Below, in pieces: positions 25,300-36,544 of a DNA stretch of 64,000 nucleotides. Below the pieces are notes generated by a model. The model was not told the origin of the DNA. It did no database searches and saw only the letters and a program-made list of their open reading frames with translations. Positions within the stretch are counted from its first letter, which is position 1. Each line of letters begins with the position of its first letter. A program made the position numbers and the translations under genes. The DNA lies in NCBI GenBank assembly GCA_024291935.2, contig CM044315.1, positions 58,068,385-58,132,384 on the forward strand, given 5' to 3'. The stretch is from Okapia johnstoni (taxonomy: Eukaryota; Chordata; Mammalia; Artiodactyla; Giraffidae).

Positions 25300-26010
25300 A
25301 GAAAAGAATCAGGTAGAATAATACTCGAGAGAGCAGAGGGATGGGAGTTCAGAAAGGAGGGTAATAAGAATATTCTCAGTGAGGAAAGGGAAGTAGGAAA
25401 GAGTAGCATCCCTTGAGGCCAAGGGAAGGGAATATTTCAAGGAGTCAGAAGTCAACAATGTCAAATTCAGAACTGAGGTCAAATAACATCGGGTCTGAAA
25501 GATGTCCATTGGATTTGCAAATGAGAGAGATGAAACTAAGGAGTCACTAAGGGGCCAAAGAGCTCATTATCTAGAAGTAAGAGAGGTGATGGGCTAAAGG
25601 AATGAGAGTTTGTGATCTAGGGCAAACTGGTAAAGCTCAAGATTTCAGAGTTACAGTTTTAATGGACAGTGAAGTAAAAAAGCTTTAATCTAGAAGGTGA
25701 ATGAGTGTTAAGGTGAGACATTGACTTCATAAATGTCATATGAAGACCGAGAAAGGTCTCAAATCCATAAAAGTGAGAGATGGCTGGGGATTTGTTAATA
25801 AGTTGGTGTGGAGAGATAGTTGAACCTCATAAAAGAAGGCCTTTCCTAAAGAAGAAAAATAAAGGCATGAAAGGGATGATAGGCAAGTTGAAGAATATTG
25901 ACATTTCTCCCAGGCCTCATGGTTTGTGTGGAGCAAGAAAAGAAATGCTCCCCATCCAGAGAGGAAAGAAGGTGGGGATGGGAAAGCAAAGGATTTCACC
26001 ATTTCTGAAT
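25300..26010 (+). repeat. Ancient purine-rich interspersed repeat, family not assigned
   Basis: Phrases tttcaaggagtcagaagtca, actgaggtcaaataacatcg and ttgatttgcaaatgag-like text (gtccattggatttgcaaatg) match the family seen at 6950-7860 and elsewhere. Confidence 0.5.
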
Positions 26011-26069
26011 GGCTAAATAAATATCTGGATATTTTTTTAACAAAATATAGTCACTGTGTAGTAAAGACT

Positions 26070-26760
26070 ATATGATAAAGAATCTCTTGCCCAAAGAGAA
26101 GCTCTGGACTTTGTTCTCTGCTTCTGGGAGGTTATCTCTGGGTCCTAGTATTGTTGTCCCTGATAGAGTGTCTTTGTTTGCCTGGGGGCCTTGTGTCACA
26201 CTGGATAATACAACAATGTGATTTAGGGTGGAGGGCTGTCTACTCCTGCGTAGTCTTGGGGCGGCGGGCTGACCACTTGGTCTAGTCGGGGGTGACCACT
26301 CTAGAAAGAACAACAATGTGACTTAATTTAATAAATGCATTATTTTAAAAGTATGGATCAGTCAACCAATTGAGATTAACTATGGGGGAAATGAGTCAAT
26401 CATGCTTATATGATGAACCCCTAAAAGCTAAAAACTCTGGACACAAAGCTCAGATGAGCTTCCCTGGTTGGCTATGCTGCTTATGTATTTTACCAGTACT
26501 GCGAGAGCAACCTCTTTCTGACCCCAGGAGAAGAACAAAAGAAGCTCTGCCTATGGCACTTCTCCTGGACTCTGTCCTGTGTGCTTTTCCCTTGGTTGAT
26601 TTTAACCTATATCCTTTCCCTATAATCAACCCTAATCCTGACAATAATGGCTTTCAGTGAGTTCTTTCAGTCCTTCTGCTAATTATTGAAGCTGAGGGTT
26701 CAAACTTGGTGTCAGAAGTGAGAGTGGTCTTAGAGAAGATGCCCTCTAACTTTATGGATG
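26070..26760. mobile_element. Old LTR-like relic(s)
   Basis: At 26100-26320 the sequence (ctggactttgttctctgctt, gtgatttagggtggaggg) resembles internal or LTR parts of ancient mammalian LTR elements. At 26400-26740 the order gaacccctaaaagc, gagcttccctggttggct, gtgagttctttcagtcct, tggtgtcagaagtgagagtg resembles an ERVL-type LTR on the + strand. The family was not assigned. Confidence 0.4.
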
Positions 26761-27056
26761 GCCTAAACACCTTGCAGTGGGAAAATGTCTGCAGATATCA
26801 CTTTCTTTGCTTTCTTATAGAATACAGTTTATGTTCTAAGACATTGCATACTTTTAAAATAATGCATTTATTAAATTCCTGTATCCAATATTTATCTATA
26901 ATAGGTTTATGAGCTCATTCAGTAAATACCTGTTGAATTTAACTGACAGTAATTAAGGAAATTAGGAAAGAATCCATTTACATTTTTACTGGTGTACATT
27001 TTACCAAATGTTTTTTTACAGAAGAGAAAATACTTTATGTTATATTATTAAAACTT

Positions 27057-27446
27057 AGTTCAGTTCATTTCAGTCACTCAGTCATGTCCGACTCTTTGCG
27101 ACCCCATGGACCGCAGCACGCCAGGCTTCCCTGTCCATCACCAACTCCCGAAACCTACCCCAACTCATGTCCATTGAGTCAGTGACGCCATCCAACCATC
27201 TAATCCTCTGTCGTCTCCTTCTCCTCCTGCCCCCAATCCTTCCCAGCATTAGGGTCTTTTCCAATGAGTCAACTCTTCACATGAGGTGGCCAAAGTATTG
27301 GAGTTTCAGCTTCAACATCAGTCCTTCCAATGAACACTCAGGACTGATCTCCTTTGGAATGGACTGGTTGGATCTCCTTGCAGTCCAAGGGACTCTCAAG
27401 AGTCTTCTCCAACACCACAGTTCAAAAGCATCAATTCTTTGGTGCT
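27057..27446 (-). mobile_element. BovB LINE 3' fragment, first of a pair
   Basis: The reversed BovB 3' end begins tcagttcatttcagtcactc. It stops at ttctttggtgctcag, where the next copy begins. Confidence 0.88.
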
Positions 27447-28053
27447 CAGTTCAGTTCAGTTCAGTTGCTCAGTCGTGTCCGACTCTTTGCGACCCCATGA
27501 ATTGCAGCACGCCAGGCCTCTCTGTCCATCACCAACTCCCGGAGTCTACCCAAACCCAAGTCCATCGAGTCGGTGATGACATCCAACCATCTCATCCTCT
27601 GTCGTCTCCTTCTCCTCCCGCCCCCAATCCTACCCAGCATTAGGGTCTTTTCCAATGAGTCAACCCTTCGCATGTGGTGGCCAAAGTATTGGAGTTTCAG
27701 CTTCAACATCAGACCTTCCAATGAACACCCAGGATTGATCTCTTTTAGGATGGATTGATTGGATCTCCTTGCAGTCTAAGGGACTCTCAAGAGTCTTCTC
27801 CAACACCACAGTTCAAAAGCATTATAGTCCCACTCTCACATCCATATATGGCTACTGGAAAAACCATAGCCTTGACTAGACTATGTTGGCAAAGTAACGC
27901 CTCTGCTTTTTAATATGCTGTCTAGGTTAGTCATAACTTTCCTGCCAAGGAGTAAGCGTCTTTTAATTTCATGGCTACAGTCACCATCTGCAGTGATTTT
28001 GGAGCCCAAAAAGATAAAGTCAGCCACTGTTTCCACTGTTTCCCCATCTATTT
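27447..28053 (-). mobile_element. BovB LINE 3' fragment, second head-to-tail copy
   Basis: It starts with (ttcag)n, repeats the same 3' region as 27057-27446, and extends further into the coding part. About 35 bases are lost at caaaagcat|tatagtccc. It ends near ccccatctatttg, inside a MIR. Confidence 0.88.
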
Positions 28054-28054
28054 G

Positions 28055-28250
28055 AATAATTGAATAATTTTGGGCAAATCACATCGTTTCTTTGAGTTTG
28101 ATCATTTCTGAAACTGAAGATAATACCTTTCCCATACATACTAATGAAAGATTGAGTATTAATAAAAGATGGATAGAATGAGAGATGTTACTAAAAATTT
28201 CTAGTCTACTATCTGGCACATAGTTTGTATTTCATAAATATTAACTGATA
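28055..28250 (-). mobile_element. MIR SINE, cut by BovB
   Basis: It carries ttttgggcaaatcacatcgt, ctgaaactgaagataatacc and ctatctggcacatagtttgt, the reversed MIR core. Confidence 0.6.
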
Positions 28251-28840
28251 TAATGATAATATTCCAAGAATTTTATATGATTCATGCTTTACAAATTTCA
28301 TTGACTAAATATTGTTAAGTAGCTAACATTTCTGAGCTCAGTTTTCCTTTTTTTAAGACACTAATTCCACCTTTGTGCAAATTTGAGGTGAAGGCATTAT
28401 AATAATATCAGTCAAATGTTCACTAGCAACTAGTTACCAATCCCATACAAACGATTGCACTTCATGAATATGGTTTGTGAAATATGATAGAATTAAACTA
28501 CGTTATATTTTTTATCATTGAAAATCATGTATTTTAATAAAATGATTCCAATGTTTTTGTACATTGGCTATGAATAACAATTTCTAGCTGACTTTTGATT
28601 ACTACATAATTAAAACTATATTTTTACAAAGTTCTGTCATGGCCACTAGCATGGACTTGTGATGATTAATATTGTTTTCTAAAGCTTTTGTTTCCATTTT
28701 GATTTGCATCAGTTTAAGGCACATTCCTGAAATATTTATCAACACAATTCTTGACTAAAAAATTAATCATTGTTGTAGAAAGTTTTCACCATTCTTGGTC
28801 AAATAAAGAATGCTTTCAAGTCAGTCATTTTTACAGTATG
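28251..28840. other. Gene-free stretch
   Basis: AT-rich DNA with no recognised repeat or exon-like segment. Confidence 0.5.
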
Positions 28841-28845
28841 ATTCT

Positions 28846-28892
28846 GTTGTGTGTGTGAATAGGGTAGTGTGTGTGTGTCTGTGTGTGTGTGT
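28846..28892 (+). repeat. Interrupted (GT)n microsatellite
   Basis: Three short GT runs are broken by aatagggta and ct. Confidence 0.9.
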
Positions 28893-29149
28893 AGCCAAAC
28901 CTGCTACACAACCTGTAAAATACAAGAGTGATTTTACCAATCACATGGGTGGTTTCTTGGCCTTAGGAATAAGAATGGGTATTTTTTTTAAAGTCGTAAG
29001 TCATGTAAAAGCAATCTTTCATCAAGTATTCAAAACAGGCTGTCAATTTCCATTCAGAGCAGCAAACTGCAAGGAGGAAACTTTCTTTTTGAACTGTTGC
29101 ATTTCCAGAAGGAAATAAAGAGAAGCAGAGTCATTGCCCCCAGTTCTTT

Positions 29150-30025
29150 TTACTTCTCTCCTTTCCTTAACCTCTCTCTCCTTCCACTCTTCAGCATAAG
29201 AGCTTTTATATCCTTAAGGATTTGGTGTGTCACTTAGGATCTCAGTTACAAAATTTGTGGGCGAAATCCGCTGGAGGCAGAGCCCTTTTAAAGGCTAGGA
29301 AAGCTCAGGAAACTGTTTCTATGGACACAGGACGCATAGCCAAGGGCCTAAATCCGGCAGAAAACAATTACCAGAGCCAGAAGAGAAAAGAAGGTAGGTG
29401 CGGTTTGGGGAGGCGGGGGCGTTGGAAGTTTGGAAGCTTAAATCTGTATGGAGATGGAAAGTGAAATAAGAAACACTTCTCTTAGGCCCTTTTCTTCCCC
29501 AGCCGATAACAGAACTTTCTTCCCCCAGGATCTGGCTGGGAAGGGACTGGGCCCGAGGCGTCCCTGTCACGCTGGTTGCGGAGTTGCTCCCAGCACGGTT
29601 TCCCAGGCGAGTGTGGGACACAGGTGGGAGGCAGGCCTCAGGGGCTTCTCCCAGCTTCCTTGAAAGGACGTTTGCCTCTTCTGCACTTAATTTTAAGGAG
29701 TTTCCTCAACCACAGCATCTTTGATATTTTGGTTTCCTATTAAAGGACCACAGGCAGAGGGTGTTTGCGAAGGGCTCCCTGATTTCCAGGTACCCCTGAG
29801 CCTCTTCGCGCGGCCCTCCTGAGATGGAGGCTCCCAGGGAAGGTGAGCTGGAGGACCCGCATGAAGTGCGGGCGGGCTCCAGGCATCATAATCGGTGCAT
29901 TTCAAACTTCGAAACAGACAACGGTTGTGGACGGTGTTGGTTGGAGTTGATCACTCCAGCAATAATTGTGATGCGATTTCAAATTTGCCAATAAGAGTCT
30001 TCCTATCGTAATCTTATTGGTTGCT
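29150..30025 (+). promoter_or_regulatory. CpG-enriched candidate promoter region with inverted CCAAT boxes
   Basis: Between about 29390 and 29900 the sequence is GC-rich, with repeated CG dinucleotides (for example near 29410-29420, 29550-29580, 29805-29815 and 29860-29875), unlike the CpG-poor flanks. It is not covered by a repeat that I recognise. At 29988-29996 ccaataaga and at 30012-30020 tcttattgg form a perfect inverted pair carrying CCAAT and its complement ATTGG, as bound by NF-Y at many promoters. It could serve a transcript starting on either strand. It is too short and diffuse to call a classic CpG island with confidence. Confidence 0.4.
29222..29393 (+). other. Candidate non-coding first exon with upstream ORF
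   Basis: A strong donor AAG|gtaggt sits at 29393/29394 at the edge of the most CpG-rich non-repeat patch in the first 40 kb. A TATA-like run (ttttatat, about 29204-29211) lies just upstream of the arbitrary start chosen here. The region contains an ATG at 29321 opening 24 codons (MDTGRIAKGLNPAENNYQ...). If spliced to 41196, the frame reads Gly-Ile-Tyr and then TGA at 41204-41206, six bases before the main ATG at 41213. That would make it an upstream ORF of the gene. The 5' boundary is a guess, and the link to the exon at 41196 is inference from order, strand and donor quality. It could instead belong to another transcript or be chance. Confidence 0.35.
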
Positions 30026-30285
30026 CACAATGGCACTCCCCAGAGCTTATACACATACTTTTAGAACATCTTTGATGTTTTTCGTTAGAAGCTTACCATC
30101 CAACCTCAAATTGGTGACAGGCAAATTTTAGTAATGTTTGAAAACCAAGAGTCAATTTTCTCCCCTGCTCTTATAACACAAAGGGGACAAGAAATTATAT
30201 AGTATGGATCTATGCGCAGAGAACAGGATTAATCTTTAAATCTTCTAATAATGATTTTTTAAGTTAGTTCTCATGATTTGTGGGC

Positions 30286-31105
30286 TGTGTTGGTTTGCTA
30301 GAGCTGCCACAACTGCAATACCACATGTCATGGTCCATGCGCTGGTTGGAAAATAATTTCCAGACATGAGGCAGAATGAGAGGGAAATAAAGTTTATTAA
30401 AGTGGGAGATGCTGTTAGAACAGCGGGGCATCTCAAGGGAGAACCAACGTTGAATGGGGGTCCTTAGTCCACTTTCATACCCAGGGTACAAGGAGTGGGA
30501 TAGGGATCTTGCGGGTCATTTGCTTATTGGATGAGGAACATATACTGGGGGTGGGGGGGAAGAGTAAGGCAAATACCTCCTCCCTATGGGGTAGGAGCCC
30601 TATGGGGTAGGAGCGGAGACAGGTTAGACTGTTCCGCTAATAGTTACAACATGGGGGAGGGGAGGACAATAAGGGTCTGGTTTTTCCATTACTGCATTCC
30701 AAGACCCTCCTTGGTTATCTGCTCCTTCGTCCTTGTGTCACCACACCACAGACAGTATGACTTGAACAACAGTAATTTATTCCTCACATTCTGGAGACTA
30801 GAAGTTCAAGACCAAGGTGTCTGCAGGATTGGTTTCTTCTTAAGCTTCTGTCCTTGGCTTGCAGATGGACCCCTTTTCCCTGTCTCACCCGATCTTCCGT
30901 TTGTGCATATTGTCTGTGTCCTAATCTCCTCTTCCTGTATGCCACCAGGCACAGTGGATCAAAGCCCACTCTAATGACCTCATTTTAACTTAATTACTTT
31001 TTTAAAAATAGAGGTCCTCCCTCTAAAAACAGCCACACTCTGAGATACTTGGGATTAGGATTTCAACACGCAGATTTGAAGGTGACACAATTCAGCCTGT
31101 AATAT
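30286..31105 (-). mobile_element. Old LTR-type repeat, split by a solo LTR
   Basis: It reads ttggtttgctagagctgcca and, after the insertion, cacagacagtatgacttgaa, tcctcacattctggagacta, ttggcttgcagatgg and tttcaacacgcagatttgaa. The same order recurs at 62870-63200. It resembles ancient MaLR-like elements; the family name is uncertain. Confidence 0.5.
30326..30740 (-). mobile_element. Solo LTR of an endogenous retrovirus
   Basis: The 415-base insert starts TG and ends CA, and has a perfect 5-base direct repeat ccaca at 30321-30325 and 30741-30745. Read on the minus strand it shows a CCAAT-like box (tccaataagc), a GTATAT box and an AATAAA poly-A signal near the 3' end, the order expected of an LTR. 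No internal viral genes are present. It may be a class I (gammaretrovirus-like) LTR, judged by the short duplication. Structure is clear; family is inferred. Confidence 0.8.
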
Positions 31106-31123
31106 GAGTCAACATTTTAGACT

Positions 31124-31144
31124 AAAAAAAAAAAAAAAAAAAAA
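31124..31144 (+). repeat. A-run
   Basis: About 21 consecutive A residues, probably the tail of a decayed retroposon. Confidence 0.9.
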
Positions 31145-31265
31145 GAATTCTCTTGTGTCTGTACTTGGAATGTGAGGTAAAGAAATTTAGCCAGTTATCT
31201 CAAATGGAGCAAAACATAATTACTTAACAAGTGCTTTCTTGGTGCTTAGTTCAGTGTTTAGTGGG

Positions 31266-31487
31266 ACTTCCCAGGTGTCGCTAGTGGTAAAGAACCTGTC
31301 TGCTAATGCAAAAAACTTAAGAGAGGTGGGTTGGATCCTCAGGTCAGGAATAGTCCCTGGAGGAAGGCATGGCAACCCACTCCAGTATTATTGCCTGGAG
31401 AGTCCCATGGACAGAGGAGCCCGGCAGGCTACAGACCATGGGGGCACAAAGAGCTAGACAGGACTGAAGCAACTTAGCATATATGCA
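31266..31487 (+). mobile_element. Bov-tA SINE with 14-base duplication
   Basis: It has a full head and Bov-A body. A perfect target-site duplication cagtgtttagtggg lies at 31252-31265 and 31488-31501. Confidence 0.93.
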
Positions 31488-31501
31488 CAGTGTTTAGTGG
31501 G

Positions 31502-32483
31502 CTGTGTCAGGTACAAGTATAAGAGGTCTTTCCTGCAAGAAGTGAACATATGACCTGATGAAGCCAGATAAAGGAGTAAATGTTAATTTGAGGCTCCATT
31601 TTCTGGATAGTTGCTCAGTCGAGCTCTTTAGTTTACGAGCTTAAAGCCACTTTCAGTTTTCTTTAGTTTTTCCTTTAGTAGGAGATGTTTACAACTTGCT
31701 GAAGAAGATTTCTTAGCAGAACCTATTATATTGGCAGCACTGGGCTTTTTGTTTGTTTGATTTTTGACTTTTTCACAGTCCAAAAGTACTGTTAAAATGA
31801 ATTAATGCTTTTTAAAAAGAAACTTTTTAGTTTGATGTCATTTTTAGTAATGACTCAATCTCTGATTGCTTATAATATTGGCCTTGCAACCTTGAAATTG
31901 TTTGTTGATGTAGCCAAGTCTTTGTAGTGAAGCCAGTGGATGATTTACTATGAGAGTGACTGGGAATTTTATTCTGCCCTAGTTGGCAAGTTCTTTATTT
32001 CATTAGGTTCTTTTTCAAAAAACTGTCATTACTGAGCCAGTAATTAAGAACATAAATCTGTTCCCTTTGAAATTAATTTTACCAAGTTTAGATTTGGCAA
32101 GAACCAAATCTCATAATTCACTCAACTTCATATTTCATCCCCAGTAAATCATCCTGAATTAATATCATCCATCATGTATAAACTGGGATTGCTCCCCATA
32201 AAATGCTTTATTCAGAGACATCTCCAAACTAAATTATAATTTTCAGATCCCAGTTAGGTGTAAAATCCTTTGTCTGGTGCTGAGATTCAAAGAAGGTAAA
32301 TCAATTTTTGCTTTAAATGAGATTTAACACAGTGAGGAAGAGATTTGTCAAATGGTAAATCTCTGTAGTACAATGTGCCAAGTTCTATCATGAAGGACAA
32401 AATACGATAGCACATAATAAAATGTAACTGTCACTGGGACAAAGAATGATGGAATGTCAAGGAGAGTTTTGCAAAAGAGCCTG
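31502..32483. other. Gene-free stretch
   Basis: AT-rich DNA, no recognised feature. It would lie in the first intron if the exon at 29222-29393 is real. Confidence 0.45.
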
Positions 32484-32493
32484 CCTTTACATT

Positions 32494-32711
32494 GGTGTGC
32501 TTTGTGCTCATTCGTGTTTGATTCTTTGTGACTTCATGGACTGTAGCCTGCCAGGCTCCTCTGTCCATGGAATTTTCCAGGCAAGAATACTGGAGCAGCT
32601 TGCCATTTCCTACTCCAAGGGATATTCCCAACCCAGGGGTTGAATCCATGTCTCTCGTGTCTTCTGCATTGGCAAGTGGATTCTTTACCACTGTACCACC
32701 TGGCAAGCCCA
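32494..32711 (-). mobile_element. Bov-tA SINE
   Basis: An inverted SINE with a perfect 10-base duplication cctttacatt at 32484-32493 and 32712-32721. Confidence 0.92.
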
Positions 32712-32797
32712 CCTTTACATTAGGAGTTGAGAAAGGATAGGGTTTTGACTAGAAGACATTAAGAAAGAACATTCCAATGAAATGAAAAGCAGGAATG

Positions 32798-32986
32798 GGA
32801 CTTCTCTAGTGGTTCAGAGGCTAAGACTTTGAGCTCCCAGTGCAAGGGGCCTGGGTTCAATCCCTGGTCAGGGAACTATGATCCCACATGTCTAGTTTTC
32901 ATGTTGCAATGAAGACTGAAGATCCTATATGCTGCCACTAAGACCCGGCACACTCAAACAAATAAATATTTTAAAGAGAAAGAAAA
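32798..32986 (+). mobile_element. CHR-type SINE
   Basis: The head is gggacttctctagtggttca, with box B-like gggttcaatccctgg and an A-rich tail. The 13-base duplication aaaagcagga(a/g)tg lies at 32785-32797 and 32987-32999. Confidence 0.88.
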
Positions 32987-32999
32987 AAAAGCAGGAGTG

Positions 33000-33670
33000 A
33001 AGGACATGCTTGGAAAGGGGCAGGATGTGTCTGGGGAAAAGAAATGGTAAAGCCTGGCAGAAGATGGGTTATGGGGGAGGTTAACTGGAAAGGTGGAGTG
33101 AGCCAGATCCTGGACTGTTTTCTTGAACTGTCCTGTATGTCATCTGCAGTTTGCATGTTACTCTGCAGATATTGGGGAGCAAACTGAGGTTTGAGGGCTG
33201 GAACTGGACCCGATCAGTGTCCTGTTTCATTAAGCTAGCTCTGATGGCATTTTGAAGGACCAATATTTGAGGGATGAAGAGGAAAGTTAGGGGCTGGCAA
33301 GTTAGGGAGATTAGAGTGCAGTAACTGAGAGAAGGGAAAATGAACATCTTAAGGTCTGAAGGAAGACAATAACGTTGAAAGTAAAAGCCAGCATCAGAAA
33401 GGCCTTGTCCAGTTGGGGTCAATGTAGCCTCACTGTACATGGAATTATGTGAAAGACTATTGGTCCATTTTAACCCCAAGATTCTATGGGTTAGGTTTCT
33501 GTGACCACATAAGAACTCTCCATTCCAAAAAGGAGCATTTCCCAGCAACTGTAAGTGTATATAAGATATGAGGTCATCTCTTTCACCCCTAGTTAATAAA
33601 TCATTGAAAGGCAGATGATTAGATCTATTTACTTGAACACAAACTAATTTTGTTTTTTGATGAGTCTCCA
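33000..33670. other. Gene-free stretch with a chance 200-codon reverse frame
   Basis: A minus-strand frame spans 33081-33683. It has no recognised domain and overlaps the edge of a SINE. It is treated as non-coding. Confidence 0.4.
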
Positions 33671-33790
33671 AATGACAACCCACTCCAGTACTCTTGCCTG
33701 GAAAATCCCATGGAGGGATTAGCCTGGTAGGCTACAGTCCATGGGGTCGCAAAGAGTTGGACATGGCTGAGTGACTTCACTTTCACTTTC
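33671..33790 (+). mobile_element. Bov-A unit fragment
   Basis: A partial Bov-A body (cactccagtactcttgcctg) through the cttcactttcactttc linker of a Bov-A2. Confidence 0.82.
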
Positions 33791-34319
33791 TAGTGTGGCA
33801 ACATCATAATGCTTATCAACGCAGCATCAAATTGTCTCCCTAAACACTTACTATATATTCAAGACCTACACTAATGCCTTATGAGACAATGAGTTTTAGT
33901 TTTTGTTGACTGAACTCAGAAAAAAGAATTGAATAAAAAATTGAGAAGTAAAACTGAGAAAATTAGAGAAGAAAAGGAAAAAAGATAATAGATGACATGG
34001 TACAGAAGATATTAAATTTCTGAATTAAAATAGAATATACTGAATTACTAGATTAAATAGAAGATACTGACTTGCTGAATAAATTCTCTTTGTTTCCCAA
34101 GTTCCAAGCATTTAGTTTGGGTATATTGAAGAAATATCCTGTGAAGTAGGCCATCAGACATATGGAGACCATTGGTGATTGCATGGTGATAGGTATGCAG
34201 AAAAAAACAAAATGATATGCAGATGTGGAACATGCATTTTCCAGAATTTACGGGTAATCTCATACATTTTATCCCTAACCAGTAAGTGTATCATTACTTA
34301 TATTTACTTCTTTCACTTA

Positions 34320-34517
34320 TCAAACACTTTATGTGTCACTTGCATTCACTCAGTTAAACCTCATAACAGCCCAAATGAAGTAGGTTCTTCTATTATTCCC
34401 TTTTTATGAATGGGACAATACAGAGAGGGTAGGCAATTAGCCCATAGTCACACAGCTGGTAAGTAGCAGAGCCAAGGATTCAAACCCAAGCAGCCCAATT
34501 TTAGATTTCTTGTTCTT
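34320..34517 (+). mobile_element. MIR SINE
   Basis: It carries cagttaaacctcataacagc, gtcacacagctggtaagtag and ggattcaaacccaagcagcc in MIR sense order. Confidence 0.82.
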
Positions 34518-34529
34518 AACCAGTATACT

Positions 34530-34647
34530 CCCACTCCAGTATTCTTGCCTGGAGAATCCTAGGGACGGCAGAGCCTGGTGGGCTGCCGTCTATGGGGTCG
34601 CACAGAGTCGGACACGACTGAAGCGACTTAGCAGCAGCAGCAGCAGC
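34530..34647 (+). mobile_element. Bov-A SINE unit with (AGC)n tail
   Basis: A single Bov-A unit ending in AGC triplets. A 12-base duplication aacca(g/a)tatact lies at 34518-34529 and 34648-34659. It inserted into the end of a MIR. Confidence 0.9.
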
Positions 34648-34747
34648 AACCAATATACTATGCTGCCTTTCTAAGTTTAAAGGTGGGAGAGAAAGCAGTG
34701 TTTTTTAATGTTATGGCTTCATCTAGGAGAACCTCAACAGGACCTTT

Positions 34748-35754
34748 ATGATGGACTGGTTGGATCTCCTTGCAGTCCAAGGGACTCTCAAGAGTCTTCT
34801 CCAACACCACAGTTCAAAAGCATCAATTCTTCGGTTCTCAGCTTTCTTTGTAGTCCAACTCTCACCTCCATATATGACTACTGGTAAAACCATAGCCTTG
34901 ACTAGATGGACCTTTGTTGGCAAAGTAATGTCTCTGCTTTTTAATATGCTGTCTGCTGCTGCTGCTGCTGCTAAGTCGCTTCAGTCATGTCCGACTCTGT
35001 GCGATCCCATAGACGGGAGCCCACCAGGCTCCGCTGTCCCCGGGATTCTCCAGGCAAGAACACTGGAGTGGGTTGCCATTTCCTTCTCCAAATATGCTGT
35101 CTAGGTTGCTCATAACTTTCCTGCCAAGGAGTAAGTGTTTTTAAATTTCATGGCTGCAGTCACCATCTGCAGTGATTTTGGAGCCCCCCAAAATAAAGTC
35201 TAACACTGTTTCCCCATCTATTTGCCATGAATTGATGGGACCAGATGCCATGATCTTAGTTTTCTGAATGTTGAGTTTTAAGCCAACTTTTTCACTCTCC
35301 TTTCACTTTCATCAAGAGGTTCTTTAGTTCTTCTTCACTTTCTGCCATAAGGGTGGTGTCATCTTATTATCTGAGGTTATTGATATTTCTCCCACCAATC
35401 TTGATTCCAGCTTCTGCTTCATCCAGCCCAGTGTTTCTCATGATGCATATAAGTTAAATAAGCAGGGTGACAATATACAGCCTTGACGTACTTCTTTTCC
35501 TATTTGGAACCAGTCTATTGTTCCATGTCCAGTTCTAACTGTTGCTTCCTGACCTGCATACAGGTTTCTCAAGAGGCAGGTCAGATGGTCTGGTATTCTC
35601 ATTTATTTCAGGATTTTCCACAGTTTATTGTGATCCACACAGTCAAAGGCTTTGGCATTGTCAATAAAGCAGAAATAGATGTTTTTCTGGAATTCTCTCG
35701 CTTCTTTGATGATCCAGCGGATGTTGGCAATTTGATCTCTGGTTCCTCTGCCTT
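34748..35754 (-). mobile_element. BovB LINE internal fragment with nested SINE
   Basis: A reversed BovB reverse-transcriptase and 3' region. The YADD site is damaged (gtcatcttattatctgagg in place of gtcatctgcatatctgagg). A Bov-A unit sits inside at 34955-35090. Both element ends are truncated. Confidence 0.87.
34955..35090 (-). mobile_element. Bov-A SINE unit nested in BovB
   Basis: It starts with (CTG)n, the reversed AGC tail. A perfect 12-base duplication of the BovB host sequence, aatatgctgtct, lies at 34943-34954 and 35091-35102. Confidence 0.93.
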
Positions 35755-35789
35755 TCATTTACCATTTTCCATTTCCTCTATGGCTGGTG

Positions 35790-36500
35790 GTTAATTCATT
35801 TATTCAGGTTGTTAGGTATTCAGGATGCAAGGATGAGTTAGATCTGCCTCTGGCCTTCAATAAACAGTATAGAGCAGGGATGAAATATATCAAATGCTTT
35901 AAGAGAGTGTGATTAAAGAACTAGGACAGCATTATACATAGACTATCATGTGAATGTAGACACTGGGCATCTAAATCACAGTTTATCAGGAAAGCCTCCG
36001 AGCATAGGTGTTATTTCTATTGGATCTTGAGGGATGCATTGGACTTAGAAATACCGAGAATGGATAACAGCATTGTAGGCAGAGAAAACAGCAAAGACAA
36101 AGCAACTAGTGAAGGAAAATACACCACATTCAAGGACTGCAAGCTGTTCATCAGGACTGGGATATCAAGGATATATGAGGAGGAAACAGGTGAGGTTCAA
36201 GACTTAGTCAGAGGCCAAGCCTTGAGCCTCATAGGATAAATCAAGGAGCTTGACCTTTGTCCTGAAATCTATAGGGAGGGATTGAAGTGTCAGGGAGGCA
36301 TGTGACTGTATTTTTCTTGAAAAAATAATTCAGGCAAAAGTAAGAATAAAACAAATGTACAAAGATATTTTGAAACTGTTGCAATAACCCAGACAAGTTA
36401 TGGAATCTTACACTGAGACAAATAGCAATGTGAATGGATAAGAGGAAGAAAACTGAAAAGATATGTAGGATGTAGAATATATAAGAGAAAGTGATTATTA
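35790..36500 (+). repeat. Ancient purine-rich interspersed repeat, family not assigned
   Basis: Ordered phrases: aagatgagttagatctgcct-like text, gaaagcctccgagcatagg, ttgagggatgcattggactt, aggcatgtgactgtattttt and tgcaataacccagacaagtt. These match the family at 6950-7860. Confidence 0.5.
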
Positions 36501-36544
36501 TATATTTAGGGAAAGGGTAGGAAGGAGTTTTCCCAGAGTGTGTT

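Noticed and set aside
26370..26660. A 96-codon frame with hydrophobic stretches as a gene
   Set aside because: It lies in an old LTR-like relic and has no conserved features.
1..29000. IL23R exons expected upstream if the gene is C1orf141
   Set aside because: No exon of that gene was recognised; it would probably lie just outside the window, so nothing is annotated.
33081..33683. A 200-codon minus-strand frame as a gene
   Set aside because: No recognisable domain, no splice context, codon content looks random, and its start overlaps a SINE fragment.
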